Positions 15,778 to 24,264 of a stretch of DNA of 64,000 nucleotides are shown here, in pieces (the stretch's first letter is position 1; every line of letters starts with the position of its first letter). The position numbers and the translations under genes were made by a program. A model generated the notes under the pieces. The model was given only the letters and a program-made list of their open reading frames with translations, was not told the DNA's origin and made no database searches. The stretch comes from Sandaracinaceae bacterium (GTDB lineage: Bacteria; Myxococcota_A; Polyangia; Polyangiales; Sandaracinaceae). The DNA is taken from assembly GCA_040218145.1 (NCBI GenBank), contig JAVJQK010000063.1:162844-226843 (forward strand), given 5' to 3'.

Positions 15778-18024
15778 TCACCGGCGGCGGCGGACGGCGA
15801 GCAGCGCGAGCAGCCCGAGGAGCGCGAGGCCGGAGGCGCCACCTCGGCCGGGCGCCGCGGCGCAGTCGCACGAGCCGCCCGAGCCTCCCGTGCCGCCGTC
15901 GGCGCTCACGCTCGCGTCGTCATGTCCGCCGTCCGTCGAGACGCCGGCGTCCGCGTCGGAGCCTGCGTCGCAGTCGCCCGCGTCGCAGCTCGCCATGGTG
16001 CCTGCGGTGATGTCGTGCGTGTCGCTGTCGTTCTCCGCACGGGGATCGGAGTCGGCGCCGGAGACGGTGCCGGTCAAGGTGAGCGTCCCGGAGGCCGAGT
16101 CGAGGGCCATCGCCTCGAGCTCGATCAACCGCGTCTCTCCCGCGGGGAGAGCGCCGAGCGTGCAGCTGGGGAAGCCGCTCGGGTCCTCGAGGCAGCCCAC
16201 GCTCGACGCGACGGTGAGGCCCGCGGAGACGTCGATGGTCACCGTCACGTCGACCGCGTCGGTCGGTCCGTCGTTCGTGATCGAGAGCTCGTAGGCCACC
16301 GCGCCGCCCGGAGCGACCGGTCCTGCGTCGCCGTCCACCACGATCCCGAGGTCGGCCACGGGGGAGACGGGCACGCTGTGCATGTCTTCGTTGTCGGCGG
16401 GCGTCGGCTCCACGGCGGGGGACGCGACCGTGGCCGAGGCGAGGAGCGGATCGACGGCGCCCTGCGGGACGGGGCAGACGACGGCGTACGTCACCGAGCC
16501 GCCGGCCGTCAGGGTCACGATCTCGTCGAGGGAGTCGCCGCTCCCCGCGGTGCCGCCCGACGCGCCGCCCGCGGCCGCGCTCGTCCAGGTGCAGTCCGTC
16601 GAGGGGAACGAGGCGACGACGCGCGCGTGCTCGTCGGTGTCGGCGCCCCCGTTGCGAACCTCCACTTCGAAGGTGACGTCCTCGCCGGGGGCGACCGTGG
16701 TCAGCGCCGAGGACACGTCCACCGTGAGGTCGGAGTCGGGAAAGGCCGGGTCCACCACCACCACCCGCAGCTCGGGATCCACGGTCGGGCTCGTGCAGCC
16801 CACGTAGGCCACGGCGATCAGCCCCGACGGCATCTCGACCAGCTGGAGGAAGTTGTTGTTGCGATGCCAGGTGCTGTCCGTCTCGAAGGTCGTGGGCGTG
16901 GGCCCACAGAACGTCACGTCGACCTCGGTCGGCGGGCCGAGGATGGGCGAGCCCGCCACGAAGTCCCGGGAGAACCTGCGGATCATCAGCCGGCTGGTCG
17001 CGGGATCGCGGTTCGCCACGAGCCAGTCGGCGCCGCGGTAAGGGATCGCGTCCATGACCGGCGCGAACTCGGCGCCCATCGGGGGCGTCACTCCGCCCCC
17101 CGTCACGAGGTCCACGTCGCCCGCCGTGGGCTCCCACGCGCGCAGCTGATGATCGCTCCCGAACGGATGCCAGCCCCCGAGCGCGTAGAGGCTCGTCTCG
17201 CCGGTGGTGGCGTTGAGCGTGGGCGGGGAGATGGCGCGCATCGAGCCGCTCTCGCTCGTGGCCAGGGACCGCGGCGCACCCACGACGCGGGCCGCCGGAA
17301 CCATCACCCCCGCGGCGTCGATCGTGTCGGAGTAGAGCTCCCACGAAGGGCTGCTGTTGCCGACGCGGCCCAGGACGACGCGCTCGGTTCCGCCGACGCG
17401 TTCGACGTAGATCTCGTTGGCGAGAGGCACCTCCCGGAAGCCGGCCGTCATGTCCGATGGGTGCACGATCACGGGCTCCGTCCCGCTCGTGGGATCAGGA
17501 AGGCTCGCGAAGTAGGCGAAGACCATCCTCGGCGCGATGTTGACGTATGCGATCACGAACGCGTCCTCCACTCGCCGGATGCGGAGGACCGTGCCGACCT
17601 GTCGCGTGGTCCCGAAGGCGCGCTCGGTGAAGCTGAGATCGGCGGGGTCGAGCACCGCGACGAACACCCGGTTGCTCGAGATGACGTGGCCCGAGTACGC
17701 GACGACGATCGCGCCGAGGTCGAGCGCGGGCGCGACGCTGCACGCCGGCACGGCGGGGACACCGCTCGAGCCGCTGCGGCGCGTCAGCGCGGTGGACCGC
17801 AGCAGCGCGCCCGACGGCAAGTCGAACTCGTGCACCTGCACGATGGCGGAGTCGTCCGAGGCGACCTCCACCGAGCACCCGTAGGCCCGCGTCGCCGAGG
17901 CCACCGCGAAGTCCAGCATGTGCCGCTCGAGGGCGATCGTCTGCGCCGAAGAGGGCGCGGGGACGAAGACGAGAGCTCCGATCCCGACCAAGGGGCCGAG
18001 CAAAGCCAGCAGCGAGCGACGCAT
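15778..18024 (-). CDS. Secreted DUF11-repeat protein with MYXO-CTERM-like anchor
   Basis: 748 residues. MRRSLLALLGPLVGIGAL followed by PAPSSAQ is a clear Sec signal peptide. The first ~430 residues are unrecognised and may form a propeller-like exported domain. Two DUF11-type beta-sandwich repeats follow (from ~PDSDLTVDVS and ~ADLGIVVDG), then an Asp/Gly/Ser-rich linker and a C-terminal GGSCDCAAAPGR, a hydrophobic helix and an RRRR end, the arrangement of the MYXO-CTERM sorting signal. The protein should be exported and processed at the cell surface. ATG 18024 is chosen because GGAAGG lies about 8 bases upstream and the signal peptide starts there. It faces the glycine-rich remnant across a shared hairpin. 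Confidence 0.82.
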   Translation of the reverse strand: MRRSLLALLGPLVGIGALVFVPAPSSAQTIALERHMLDFAVASATRAYGCSVEVASDDSAIVQVHEFDLPSGALLRSTALTRRSGSSGVPAVPACSVAPALDLGAIVVAYSGHVISSNRVFVAVLDPADLSFTERAFGTTRQVGTVLRIRRVEDAFVIAYVNIAPRMVFAYFASLPDPTSGTEPVIVHPSDMTAGFREVPLANEIYVERVGGTERVVLGRVGNSSPSWELYSDTIDAAGVMVPAARVVGAPRSLATSESGSMRAISPPTLNATTGETSLYALGGWHPFGSDHQLRAWEPTAGDVDLVTGGGVTPPMGAEFAPVMDAIPYRGADWLVANRDPATSRLMIRRFSRDFVAGSPILGPPTEVDVTFCGPTPTTFETDSTWHRNNNFLQLVEMPSGLIAVAYVGCTSPTVDPELRVVVVDPAFPDSDLTVDVSSALTTVAPGEDVTFEVEVRNGGADTDEHARVVASFPSTDCTWTSAAAGGASGGTAGSGDSLDEIVTLTAGGSVTYAVVCPVPQGAVDPLLASATVASPAVEPTPADNEDMHSVPVSPVADLGIVVDGDAGPVAPGGAVAYELSITNDGPTDAVDVTVTIDVSAGLTVASSVGCLEDPSGFPSCTLGALPAGETRLIELEAMALDSASGTLTLTGTVSGADSDPRAENDSDTHDITAGTMASCDAGDCDAGSDADAGVSTDGGHDDASVSADGGTGGSGGSCDCAAAPGRGGASGLALLGLLALLAVRRRR

Positions 18025-18145
18025 GACAGGTCCTTCCGTGGCCACACGTAGCTTGCATGCTCCGGGGGCTGGACGTCATACCACGGTGTGTCGCGTCACC
18101 GCAGAGTTTTTCTGGAATACTGGAATCTGCCTCGCCCGCGGGCGA

Positions 18146-19543
18146 TCAGCGCGACCAGCGGGGGCCGCGCTGCACGGCGGTGCCGCTCCAGCGCTCCGCG
18201 ATGGTCGGGCGTCCCGCCCAGCGCACGAGCAGCAGCATCTGCTCGCCGCGATCACCGCGGCCCATCGGGGGCTGCTCGGCCCGCACCAGCAGGGTGCCGT
18301 TGGGGCGCTGCATGACGGTCACGACCGGGTCGCGCATCGACGGCGGGACGCTGCCGAGCGTCACGCCGCCCACCGAGATGGAGCGGCCGCTGAGGCTGAT
18401 CTGCGTGGCGGGACCTCCGCGCGGGTTCCACACCGCGACGGTGTTGCCCGTCATGCCGGGCCCGATGAGCGTCACCGGGATGCTGACCTGCATCGGCACG
18501 AGGTCGGCCGGGACCTGGGGCTGCACGACCACGGGCGGGCGCTGGGGCGCGACGACGACGCCGCCGCCAGGGGCCGGGATGTTGGCCGTGCCGACGTGGC
18601 CCAGCTCGCTGATGCCGAGGTTGTAGGGAGACATCGTGCCCTGGCGGTAGGTGCCGACCCAGATGCGGATCGGGCCCGGGGGCGACGAGCCGGCGACGAG
18701 CGGGTTCATGCCGCTCCCGCCGTCGTCGTTGCAGAGCACCTGCCCGTTGGGGAGCATCACGACCAGCGTCGTGTCCGCGGACGAGTTGACGATGAAGCGG
18801 ATCTGCTGGAAGCCCGAGCGGCTCATCACCACGTGGCTGGGCTGAGGCGTGACGTAGCCGCGGCAGCTGGAGTTGAACTGCTGCGCGTGCACCGGGCCGC
18901 CCGCCGTGCCGCTGACGACGTGCGGGTCGGGCATGAAGCCCGCCGTCAGGCTCACCTGCCCGAACGCGGGCGGCATGCTGGGCTGAAGCGGGCCCTGCAC
19001 GACCTGGGGGCGGCCGGGGCGGACGGGCGGCGCCGCGTTGCCGCCGAGGCTGTCGGCGGTGACGTGCGACAGCTCCGAGAAGCCGATGGAGTAGGGCGTG
19101 CCCGCGTTGGACTGGGAGTACGCGCCGACCCAGACGCGGATGTCACCCGGGGGGGAGCTGGTCTCGATGAGCGGGTTCATGCGGACCCCGCCGTCGTCGT
19201 CGCAGAGGATCTGGCCCGAGGGGAGCATGACCATCAGCGTCGCGTCGCGCTGCGCGTTCACGACGAACCGGATGTTCCGGAAGCCGGTGCGCGAGCGGAC
19301 CACGTGGCTGGGCTGCGCGGTGATGTGTCCCCGGCACGCGGAGTTGATCTGGTTGGCGGACACGTTGCCGCCCAGGCTCCCCCGCATCACGTGCGGGTCC
19401 GGCACGAAGCCGGCGCGGAGGTTCGCGTAGCCGTAGGCCGGACGGGCCTGGGGAGCGAACTGTGCCTCTGCTCGACCCGCCCAGAGCGAGCCCACCGCCA
19501 ACGCCGCCGTGAGCGTCAGTACCTTCGCGTTTCCGACCTTCAT
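18146..19543 (-). CDS. Secreted protein with two tandem ~115-residue repeats
   Basis: 465 residues beginning with a signal peptide (MKVGNAKVLTLTAALAVGS, cleavage after RAEA). Two homologous units follow at ~40-160 and ~200-320. Each has GF.PDPHV near its start, then NS.CRG..T.QPSHVV, a R.GF..IRF.VN segment, LP.GQ.LC.DDGG..MNPL and SSPPG.IR.WVG.Y. Each unit has two conserved Cys, fitting a disulfide-stabilised exported fold similar in outline to pre-peptidase C-type beta domains. The C-terminal ~140 residues are different. ATG 19543 is chosen for the signal peptide and GGAG upstream; the open frame extends to 19765 without support. Function unknown; the partner may be at the cell surface. Confidence 0.78.
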   Translation of the reverse strand: MKVGNAKVLTLTAALAVGSLWAGRAEAQFAPQARPAYGYANLRAGFVPDPHVMRGSLGGNVSANQINSACRGHITAQPSHVVRSRTGFRNIRFVVNAQRDATLMVMLPSGQILCDDDGGVRMNPLIETSSPPGDIRVWVGAYSQSNAGTPYSIGFSELSHVTADSLGGNAAPPVRPGRPQVVQGPLQPSMPPAFGQVSLTAGFMPDPHVVSGTAGGPVHAQQFNSSCRGYVTPQPSHVVMSRSGFQQIRFIVNSSADTTLVVMLPNGQVLCNDDGGSGMNPLVAGSSPPGPIRIWVGTYRQGTMSPYNLGISELGHVGTANIPAPGGGVVVAPQRPPVVVQPQVPADLVPMQVSIPVTLIGPGMTGNTVAVWNPRGGPATQISLSGRSISVGGVTLGSVPPSMRDPVVTVMQRPNGTLLVRAEQPPMGRGDRGEQMLLLVRWAGRPTIAERWSGTAVQRGPRWSR

Positions 19544-19589
19544 CGCGCTCCGTCCCCCTGATCCACTGCCTGACATCGCCCTCTCGGGC

Positions 19590-19620
19590 GTGGTGGGCTT
19601 GCGACGCGCGAGCCCACCAC
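19590..19620. repeat. 10-bp inverted repeat in divergent intergenic region
   Basis: GTGGTGGGCT (19590-19599) and AGCCCACCAC (19611-19620) are exact complements with an 11-base loop. It lies 46 bases upstream of the minus-strand secreted gene and 168 bases upstream of the subtilisin gene. It could be an operator, a leader hairpin for the minus-strand mRNA, or a factor-dependent terminator. I see no convincing -35/-10 pair for either gene in 19544-19788. Confidence 0.6.
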
Positions 19621-19788
19621 TCGATTCAATTGCTCGCTTCCACCACGAAGTACCCACATACGCCCATCGGAGGCAAGGCCCGCCATCCGAGGATACGGAC
19701 CCGCCCGGCGCACCTTCCCTTGGCGCCCCCTCGGCCGACGGCCCTCGCCCGCTTGCGAGCCTCACGGCCTTGGGGGAAGGTCCGCCGC

Positions 19789-21684
19789 ATGAGCGCCCGA
19801 ACCGCGATCACGAGCCTGTCCCTCCTCCTCCTCCTGATGGCCTGCGGCGGAGAGACTCCGACCGAGGACTTCACCCCCCCGCCCGACGAGTCTCAGAGCG
19901 GCTCCGAGGACACGGAGGCGGCCTCTCCCTGGGCGTCGCTCGACACCGCGGCGCTCGTCGCGCTGTCGCGGGACCGCGTCGCCGCGCGAATCGCCGAGAT
20001 CGACCCGGACTTCGACCTCGCGCAGCTCCCGGCCTGGATCGCCGACCCGGAGTCCGCGCCCGCGCTCGGCGACCGCGTGTCGGAGCAGCTCATGAACCTC
20101 GCGATCGTCGAGACGGCGGCGGGAGAAGACGCGCGCGCCACCGGGCTCATCCGGCTCGTCCGCGCCAAGGCGCGCAACCGGAACAACGCCTACACGGGGA
20201 CCACGCTCCTCTCGGAGCTCGCCCGCCGTGGGGCGGGAGAGGAGGATCCCGAGGCGGCCGTGCGCGCCGTGCTCGAGGAGCTGCCCCGCAACCGCTTCGG
20301 CAGCGCGACCGTGGTCTTCCAGCTCTTCCAGAACCCGGGTCAGGTCGACGCCCGGCTCGAGCAGCTCCACACGCAGCTCGTCAGCCTCGACACCGCGGTG
20401 GCCGCGCTCTTCTACGACGCGATCCTGCGCCCCATCATCGCGCACCGCGACGTCTTCATGAGCGCCATCGCGTCGGTCCGCGCGACGCACGCCGAGCAGC
20501 CCGAGGGCGAGGCCTACGCCTTCAGCACCGTCGACCTGACGCGGGCGCGCGACGCTCAGCCGGTGGTCATCGCGGTCTGGGACACCGGCGTGGCCGGCGC
20601 GCTCTTCGAGGAGCAGCTCTTCACCAACGAGGCCGAGACGCTCGACGGTGAAGACGACGATCAGAACGGCCTCGTCGACGACCGCCACGGCGTGATCTCC
20701 GACCCGACCGAGGGGCAGGACGCCCTGACCTTCGAGCCGGGTGACGACGTGATCACGGAGTACGCGCCCTTCCTGCGCGGCATCATGGATCTGCGCGCCG
20801 GGCTCGCCTCGACCGAGGCGGCGCAGCGCGTGCTCGGCCTCATGGGCGCGGTGCAGGACGCCGAGGCGCTCGAGGCGCTCGAGGTGAACCTGGACGCGAT
20901 CGGCGAGTGGGCCCACGGGACCCACGTGGCCGGCATCATGACCGCGGGGCTCCCGCAGGCGCGCGTGGCGGTCTTCCGCTCCGCGTGGGCGGGCGAGGCG
21001 CGCCTCTACCACCACCGCGGACCGACCGACGAGGAGCTCGCCGCGGAGCGCCAGAACGTCGAGGACATCGCGCGCTTCATCGATCTCCACGACGTGCGCG
21101 TGGTCAACGCCAGCCTCGGCTTCGCCCGGGACTACGTCGAGGCGCAGCTCCGCCACGAGGCCGACGCCTACCCCACCGAGGAGGCGGTCCGCGCGCGGGC
21201 CGAGGAGATCCATCGGCATCGTCGGGACAACTGGCGCCACGTGTTCGAGCAGAACCCCGACACGCTCTTCGTGGTCGCGGCGGGCAACAGCAACCGCGAC
21301 ATCGTCGAGTACGAGGACGTGCCCTCGAGCCTGGAGGGCCTCCCGAACCTGCTCGTGGTGGGCGCGGTGGATCGCTTCGGCGACTGGGCGACCTTCACCA
21401 ACAGCAACCCGGACCGCGTCCAGGTCTTCGACCACGGCGTCGAGGTCGACAGCGTCATCCCCAACGGTGAGCGCGTCCCGCTGAGCGGGACCTCCATGGC
21501 GTCGCCCAACGTGGCCAACCTGGCCGCGAAGATCCTCGCGGTGAACCCGCAGCTGTCGCCGGCGGAGGTCATCACGATCATTCGCGAGACCGGCACGCCC
21601 ATCCCCGCGCCGTTCTACGGCGTCATCGCGCACGAAGAGCAGGCGCTGGCGCGGGCGCGCCGTGAGCGTCGCCGCCGTCGGTGA
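19789..21684 (+). CDS. Subtilisin-family (S8) serine protease lipoprotein
   Basis: 631 residues. The signal peptide ends in LLLMACGG, a lipobox, so the mature protein should be lipid-anchored. An N-terminal ~230-residue region of unknown fold precedes an S8 domain with all three catalytic residues in canonical context: Asp265 in WDTGV, His376 in HGTHVAG and Ser569 in SGTSMASP. The oxyanion Asn lies in VVAAGNSN. An unusually long insert (~110 residues, acidic, with an EDDDQNGLVDD calcium-site-like stretch) separates Asp and His. The C-terminus ends in RRERRRRR. ATG 19789 has GGGGGAAGG eight bases upstream; the frame is open back to 19630 as a shadow. Followed after 18 bases by a small membrane protein. 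Confidence 0.88.
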   Translation: MSARTAITSLSLLLLLMACGGETPTEDFTPPPDESQSGSEDTEAASPWASLDTAALVALSRDRVAARIAEIDPDFDLAQLPAWIADPESAPALGDRVSEQLMNLAIVETAAGEDARATGLIRLVRAKARNRNNAYTGTTLLSELARRGAGEEDPEAAVRAVLEELPRNRFGSATVVFQLFQNPGQVDARLEQLHTQLVSLDTAVAALFYDAILRPIIAHRDVFMSAIASVRATHAEQPEGEAYAFSTVDLTRARDAQPVVIAVWDTGVAGALFEEQLFTNEAETLDGEDDDQNGLVDDRHGVISDPTEGQDALTFEPGDDVITEYAPFLRGIMDLRAGLASTEAAQRVLGLMGAVQDAEALEALEVNLDAIGEWAHGTHVAGIMTAGLPQARVAVFRSAWAGEARLYHHRGPTDEELAAERQNVEDIARFIDLHDVRVVNASLGFARDYVEAQLRHEADAYPTEEAVRARAEEIHRHRRDNWRHVFEQNPDTLFVVAAGNSNRDIVEYEDVPSSLEGLPNLLVVGAVDRFGDWATFTNSNPDRVQVFDHGVEVDSVIPNGERVPLSGTSMASPNVANLAAKILAVNPQLSPAEVITIIRETGTPIPAPFYGVIAHEEQALARARRERRRRR

Positions 21685-21702
21685 AGCGAGGCCGGTGAGA
21701 GC

Positions 21703-22206
21703 TTGCCGAAGACGCCCCAGACCTATCGCTTCGCGCTGACCGACGCCGAGTACCGCCGCGCCTGGATCCGCGAGTACTACCGCCGCCCGGGCGCGCGCGT
21801 GATGCGGCTGCTCGCGGGCCCGCTCATCGCGCTCCTCGGCGTGGGCATGCTCGCCCGCGCGCCGGGCCTCTTCGAGCGCGGCATGGGCGTGGTCGCCCTC
21901 TTCTTCGGCCTCTACCTCCTCTTCAAGCCGCTCCTGCTTGCGAACGCCCTCGTGCGCCGCCGTCAGCGGACGGGCATGGCCGAGCGAGAGCTCGAGGTCA
22001 CCCTGCGCGCGGAGGGCATCCGCATCGACGATGGGAAGATCCGCACCAACCTCCCCTGGGACGAGGTGCGCGCCGCCGGCCGCGGGCCCGACTACGTCTG
22101 GTACGAGATGAAGGGCGGATCCCGCGCGACCATCCCGCTGCGCGCGGTCGACGACCTCGAAGCGCTCGAGGCGCTGCTACGCGACAAGACGAGCTGGAGT
22201 TCGTGA
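21703..22206 (+). CDS. YcxB-like membrane protein
   Basis: 167 residues. Two adjacent hydrophobic helices (about residues 33-50 and 55-75) are followed by a cytoplasmic tail whose layout (L.V.L...GI.......... .....W..V......... Y.W) resembles the YcxB-like C-terminal domain. The start is TTG at 21703 with only a weak GAG-type ribosome site; no closer ATG keeps the N-terminal SYRF-like segment. It follows the subtilisin gene by 18 bases and may share its transcript. Function unknown. Confidence 0.7.
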   Translation: MPKTPQTYRFALTDAEYRRAWIREYYRRPGARVMRLLAGPLIALLGVGMLARAPGLFERGMGVVALFFGLYLLFKPLLLANALVRRRQRTGMAERELEVTLRAEGIRIDDGKIRTNLPWDEVRAAGRGPDYVWYEMKGGSRATIPLRAVDDLEALEALLRDKTSWSS

Positions 22207-22241
22207 GGGAGGACGCCTCCCGAGCGCGGTAGGATGGCGCC

Positions 22242-22529
22242 ATGATCACGCACGTCGTCCTCTTCCGAATGCAGGAGCCCGTGGCCGAGAACGCCGCCGC
22301 CGTCGCGGCCCAGCTGCGGAGCATGGAAGGAGAGGTCGCGGGGCTGGCCTCGATCGAGGTCGGCGTCGACATCAACCGCGGCGAGCGCGCGTGGGATCTC
22401 TGCCTGATCACCCGGCATGAAGACGCGGCGGCGCTCGAGGCGTACCAGGCCGACCCGCGCCACGGCGAGGTGAAGGCGTTCATCGGGGAGCGCTCGAGCG
22501 GCGCGGCGGTCGTCGACTTCTCGGGCTGA
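22242..22529 (+). CDS. Dabb (stress-responsive A/B barrel) domain protein
   Basis: 95 residues with the typical ferredoxin-like Dabb pattern: ITHVVLFRM at the start, a central LASIEVGVDINR, then WDLCLITRHEDAAALEAYQADP and a closing hydrophobic strand. Dabb proteins form dimeric alpha/beta barrels; some act as cyclases or chlorite-dismutase-like enzymes but most are uncharacterised. It ends 2 bases before the convergent TetR gene. Confidence 0.82.
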   Translation: MITHVVLFRMQEPVAENAAAVAAQLRSMEGEVAGLASIEVGVDINRGERAWDLCLITRHEDAAALEAYQADPRHGEVKAFIGERSSGAAVVDFSG

Positions 22530-22531
22530 GC

Positions 22532-23131
22532 TCAAGCGCGCAGGTGCGCGAAGACGCTCTCCGCGAGCGCCTCGATCGCCTCGGGGGTCTCGATGTGCTC
22601 GGGCGGGATGCGGCCGTCGATGAGCAACATCGAGAGGCCGTGGGCCAGGCTCCAGAACGCGAGCGTGGCCGGCATCTCTTCGCCCCCCGACAGGCCCGTC
22701 GCTTCCGCGGCGGTGGCGCGCAGCAGCTCGAACGCGTCGTTGCCGGCCAGCTCGTCCTCGGGCGGGACCGCGCCGTGGTCGAACTCCGCGCCGAACATGA
22801 CCCGGTGGTGCTGGGGGTGCTCGAAGGCGAAGCGCACGTAGGCGACGCCATACGCGCGCAGACGGTCGTGAGGGTCGGCCACGCCGGCCATGGCTTCTCG
22901 CCCTGACTCCGCGAGCCGTCGGAAGCCCTCTCCGGCCAGCGCCACCAGCAGCGCGGACTTGTCCGCGAAGTGCCGGTAGGGCGCCGCGTGGGAGACGCCG
23001 AGACGTCGCGCGCACTCCCGGAGGCTCAGGCCGTGAAGGCCTCGCTCGGCGATCACGGTCACCGCGACCTCCAGGAGCGCGGCCCGGAGGTCACCGTGAT
23101 GATAGCGGTCGCGGGGTTTCTTCGACGCCAC
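22532..23131 (-). CDS. TetR/AcrR-family transcriptional repressor
   Basis: 199 residues. The N-terminal helix-turn-helix reads LRECARRLGVSHAAPYRHFADKSAL (given in parts: recognition helix SHAAPYRHF), a textbook TetR DNA-binding domain preceded by YHHGDLRAALLEVA. The C-terminal ligand domain has the WHG-type features (MFGAEFDH, AFWSLAHGLSMLL). It is divergent from the DUF4188 gene, and a 41-bp palindrome lies between them, so it most likely represses that gene and itself. Start ATG 23131 is followed by a basic MASKKPRDRYHHGD. Confidence 0.9.
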   Translation of the reverse strand: MASKKPRDRYHHGDLRAALLEVAVTVIAERGLHGLSLRECARRLGVSHAAPYRHFADKSALLVALAGEGFRRLAESGREAMAGVADPHDRLRAYGVAYVRFAFEHPQHHRVMFGAEFDHGAVPPEDELAGNDAFELLRATAAEATGLSGGEEMPATLAFWSLAHGLSMLLIDGRIPPEHIETPEAIEALAESVFAHLRA

Positions 23132-23156
23132 GGCGCACCATACCGACGGACGCGTG

Positions 23157-23184
23157 TTGACACCAGCAACACAGCCTCTATGTT
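23157..23184 (+). promoter_or_regulatory. Sigma-70-type promoter for the DUF4188 gene
   Basis: Perfect -35 TTGACA at 23157-23162, 16-base spacer, -10 TATGTT at 23179-23184 (four of six consensus bases). The -10 sits inside the left arm of the 41-bp palindrome, so a bound repressor would block polymerase. The -35 is itself inside a smaller inverted repeat, GTGTTG / CAACAC (23154-23172). Confidence 0.7.
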
Positions 23185-23218
23185 TCGCCTGTCATCATTG
23201 ATGACAGCCGAAACATAG
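23178..23218. promoter_or_regulatory. 41-bp palindromic TetR operator
   Basis: Arms CTATGTTTCG (23178-23187) and CGAAACATAG (23209-23218) are exact complements, as are the inner CTGTCATC (23189-23196) and GATGACAG (23200-23207), around an ATT centre; only the two C positions at 23188 and 23208 do not pair. It is 46 bases upstream of the tetR start and 10 bases upstream of the DUF4188 start. Its length could seat two repressor dimers. Confidence 0.8.
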
Positions 23219-23228
23219 GGAGGGCGAG

Positions 23229-23711
23229 ATGGTGAAATCGGAGCGGCTCACGGTCGATCGGGCGGAGGGTTTCGTGGTGTTCCTGATCGGAGCGCGCATC
23301 AACAAATGGTGGCTCGTGCCCGTGCTCTGGGCGGTCGGCCGGGCGTTCAACGCGATGATGCGGGAGCTGGTGGACGACCCGGACTCGGGGCTGCTCTCGC
23401 ACGAGAGCTTCGGCGGTCGCACGACGCTGGCGGTGCAGTACTGGCGCTCCCTCGAGGATCTGCACCGCTACGCCCGCGCGAGAGAGAAGCGTCACGCGCC
23501 CGCGTGGGCGGAGTGGATCCGACGCTGGGGGCTCACCGGGGCCGTCGGCATCTGGCACGAGACCTATCTGGTCGAGCCGGACACCTACGAGTGCATCTAC
23601 CACCACATGCCTCCGTTCGGGCTGGGCAAGATCGGGCCCCTCGTCCCCGCCGACGGACACCTGAAGACGGCCGCCCAGCGGCTCCAGCCGCGCACCGTCC
23701 GCGCCGCCTGA
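23229..23711 (+). CDS. DUF4188-family protein (ABM monooxygenase-like fold)
   Basis: 160 residues. FVVFLIGARINKWW near the start, YWRSLEDLHRYAR in the middle and YHHMPPFGLGKIG near the end are the conserved landmarks of DUF4188, a dimeric alpha/beta-barrel group related to antibiotic-biosynthesis monooxygenases and heme-binding domains. No cofactor motif can be read. AGGGAGG precedes ATG 23229 with about five bases' spacing. It sits directly downstream of the palindromic operator and is the probable target of the divergent TetR repressor, so it may respond to a small hydrophobic compound. Confidence 0.82.
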   Translation: MVKSERLTVDRAEGFVVFLIGARINKWWLVPVLWAVGRAFNAMMRELVDDPDSGLLSHESFGGRTTLAVQYWRSLEDLHRYARAREKRHAPAWAEWIRRWGLTGAVGIWHETYLVEPDTYECIYHHMPPFGLGKIGPLVPADGHLKTAAQRLQPRTVRAA

Positions 23712-23811
23712 GCATTTTCTCGCGCGTTCCGTCAGTCCCCCTACGCGCCCGGCGTCCTGGTCCGGGAAGGGCCGGGCCTCGAAGGGCTTGATTCCCTTGC
23801 ACGGCAGCATC

Positions 23812-23833
23812 ACACTGAACGTACAGTCAGTGT
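23812..23833. promoter_or_regulatory. Inverted repeat, candidate operator
   Basis: ACACTGA (23812-23818) and TCAGTGT (23827-23833) are exact complements with an 8-base spacer ACGTACAG. It ends just before the AGGAGG ribosome site of the gene at 23848. Arm length and spacing suit a TetR-type dimer, but the regulator is not identified and no good -35/-10 pair is visible. Confidence 0.45.
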
Positions 23834-23847
23834 CAGGAGGGCGAGAC

Positions 23848-24264
23848 ATGGGCGCGTTGGCGATCGAGGAGCTGAGTCAGGAGATCCGCGCGGAGCTGCT
23901 CGGGGGGCTGCCCCGGGTTCCGGATCACGGCGCGTTGGCCTGCCCGGCGCGTCTCTGGCTCGAGATGCCGCGCCCCGCGGTCCTGCGGCTCCACGTCCCG
24001 GGCGTGCCCGGCGTGGTCTCCATCGACGGCACGGATGGGCTCGTGTTCGACGCCGACGAGTGGGCCGCTCTCGTCGAGGGGGTCGCCGCGGATCGCGTCT
24101 GGCCCACTGATTTCAGGGGGTTCTGCGCCCGCAAGGCGGCGGAGCCGGCGTGGCGGCTGGAGTTGGACGAGGCGCTGGCGGGGGCGCAGCCGGACCGGGA
24201 GCGAGCCCTGTCCGTGGGTGAGCTGCTCGAGCGCGTGGGCGCGCAGCTGCTGTCGATCGACTGA
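23848..24264 (+). CDS. Hypothetical protein, 138 aa
   Basis: An acidic soluble protein with no signal peptide or membrane segment and no motif I recognise. It begins MGALAIEELSQEIRAELLGG and has a Pro/Val-rich central portion (HVPGVPGVVSIDG) followed by helical sequence. ATG 23848 is well supported by AGGAGG seven bases upstream; the frame opens further upstream at a TTG (23788) that has no ribosome site. An inverted repeat lies directly upstream. Transcribed alone, before the citrate synthase leader. Confidence 0.65.
   Translation: MGALAIEELSQEIRAELLGGLPRVPDHGALACPARLWLEMPRPAVLRLHVPGVPGVVSIDGTDGLVFDADEWAALVEGVAADRVWPTDFRGFCARKAAEPAWRLELDEALAGAQPDRERALSVGELLERVGAQLLSID

Noticed and set aside
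14107..18051. Plus-strand open frame of 1314 codons
   Set aside because: Antisense to the CoA-transferase and the MYXO-CTERM protein; Arg/His-rich and without motifs.
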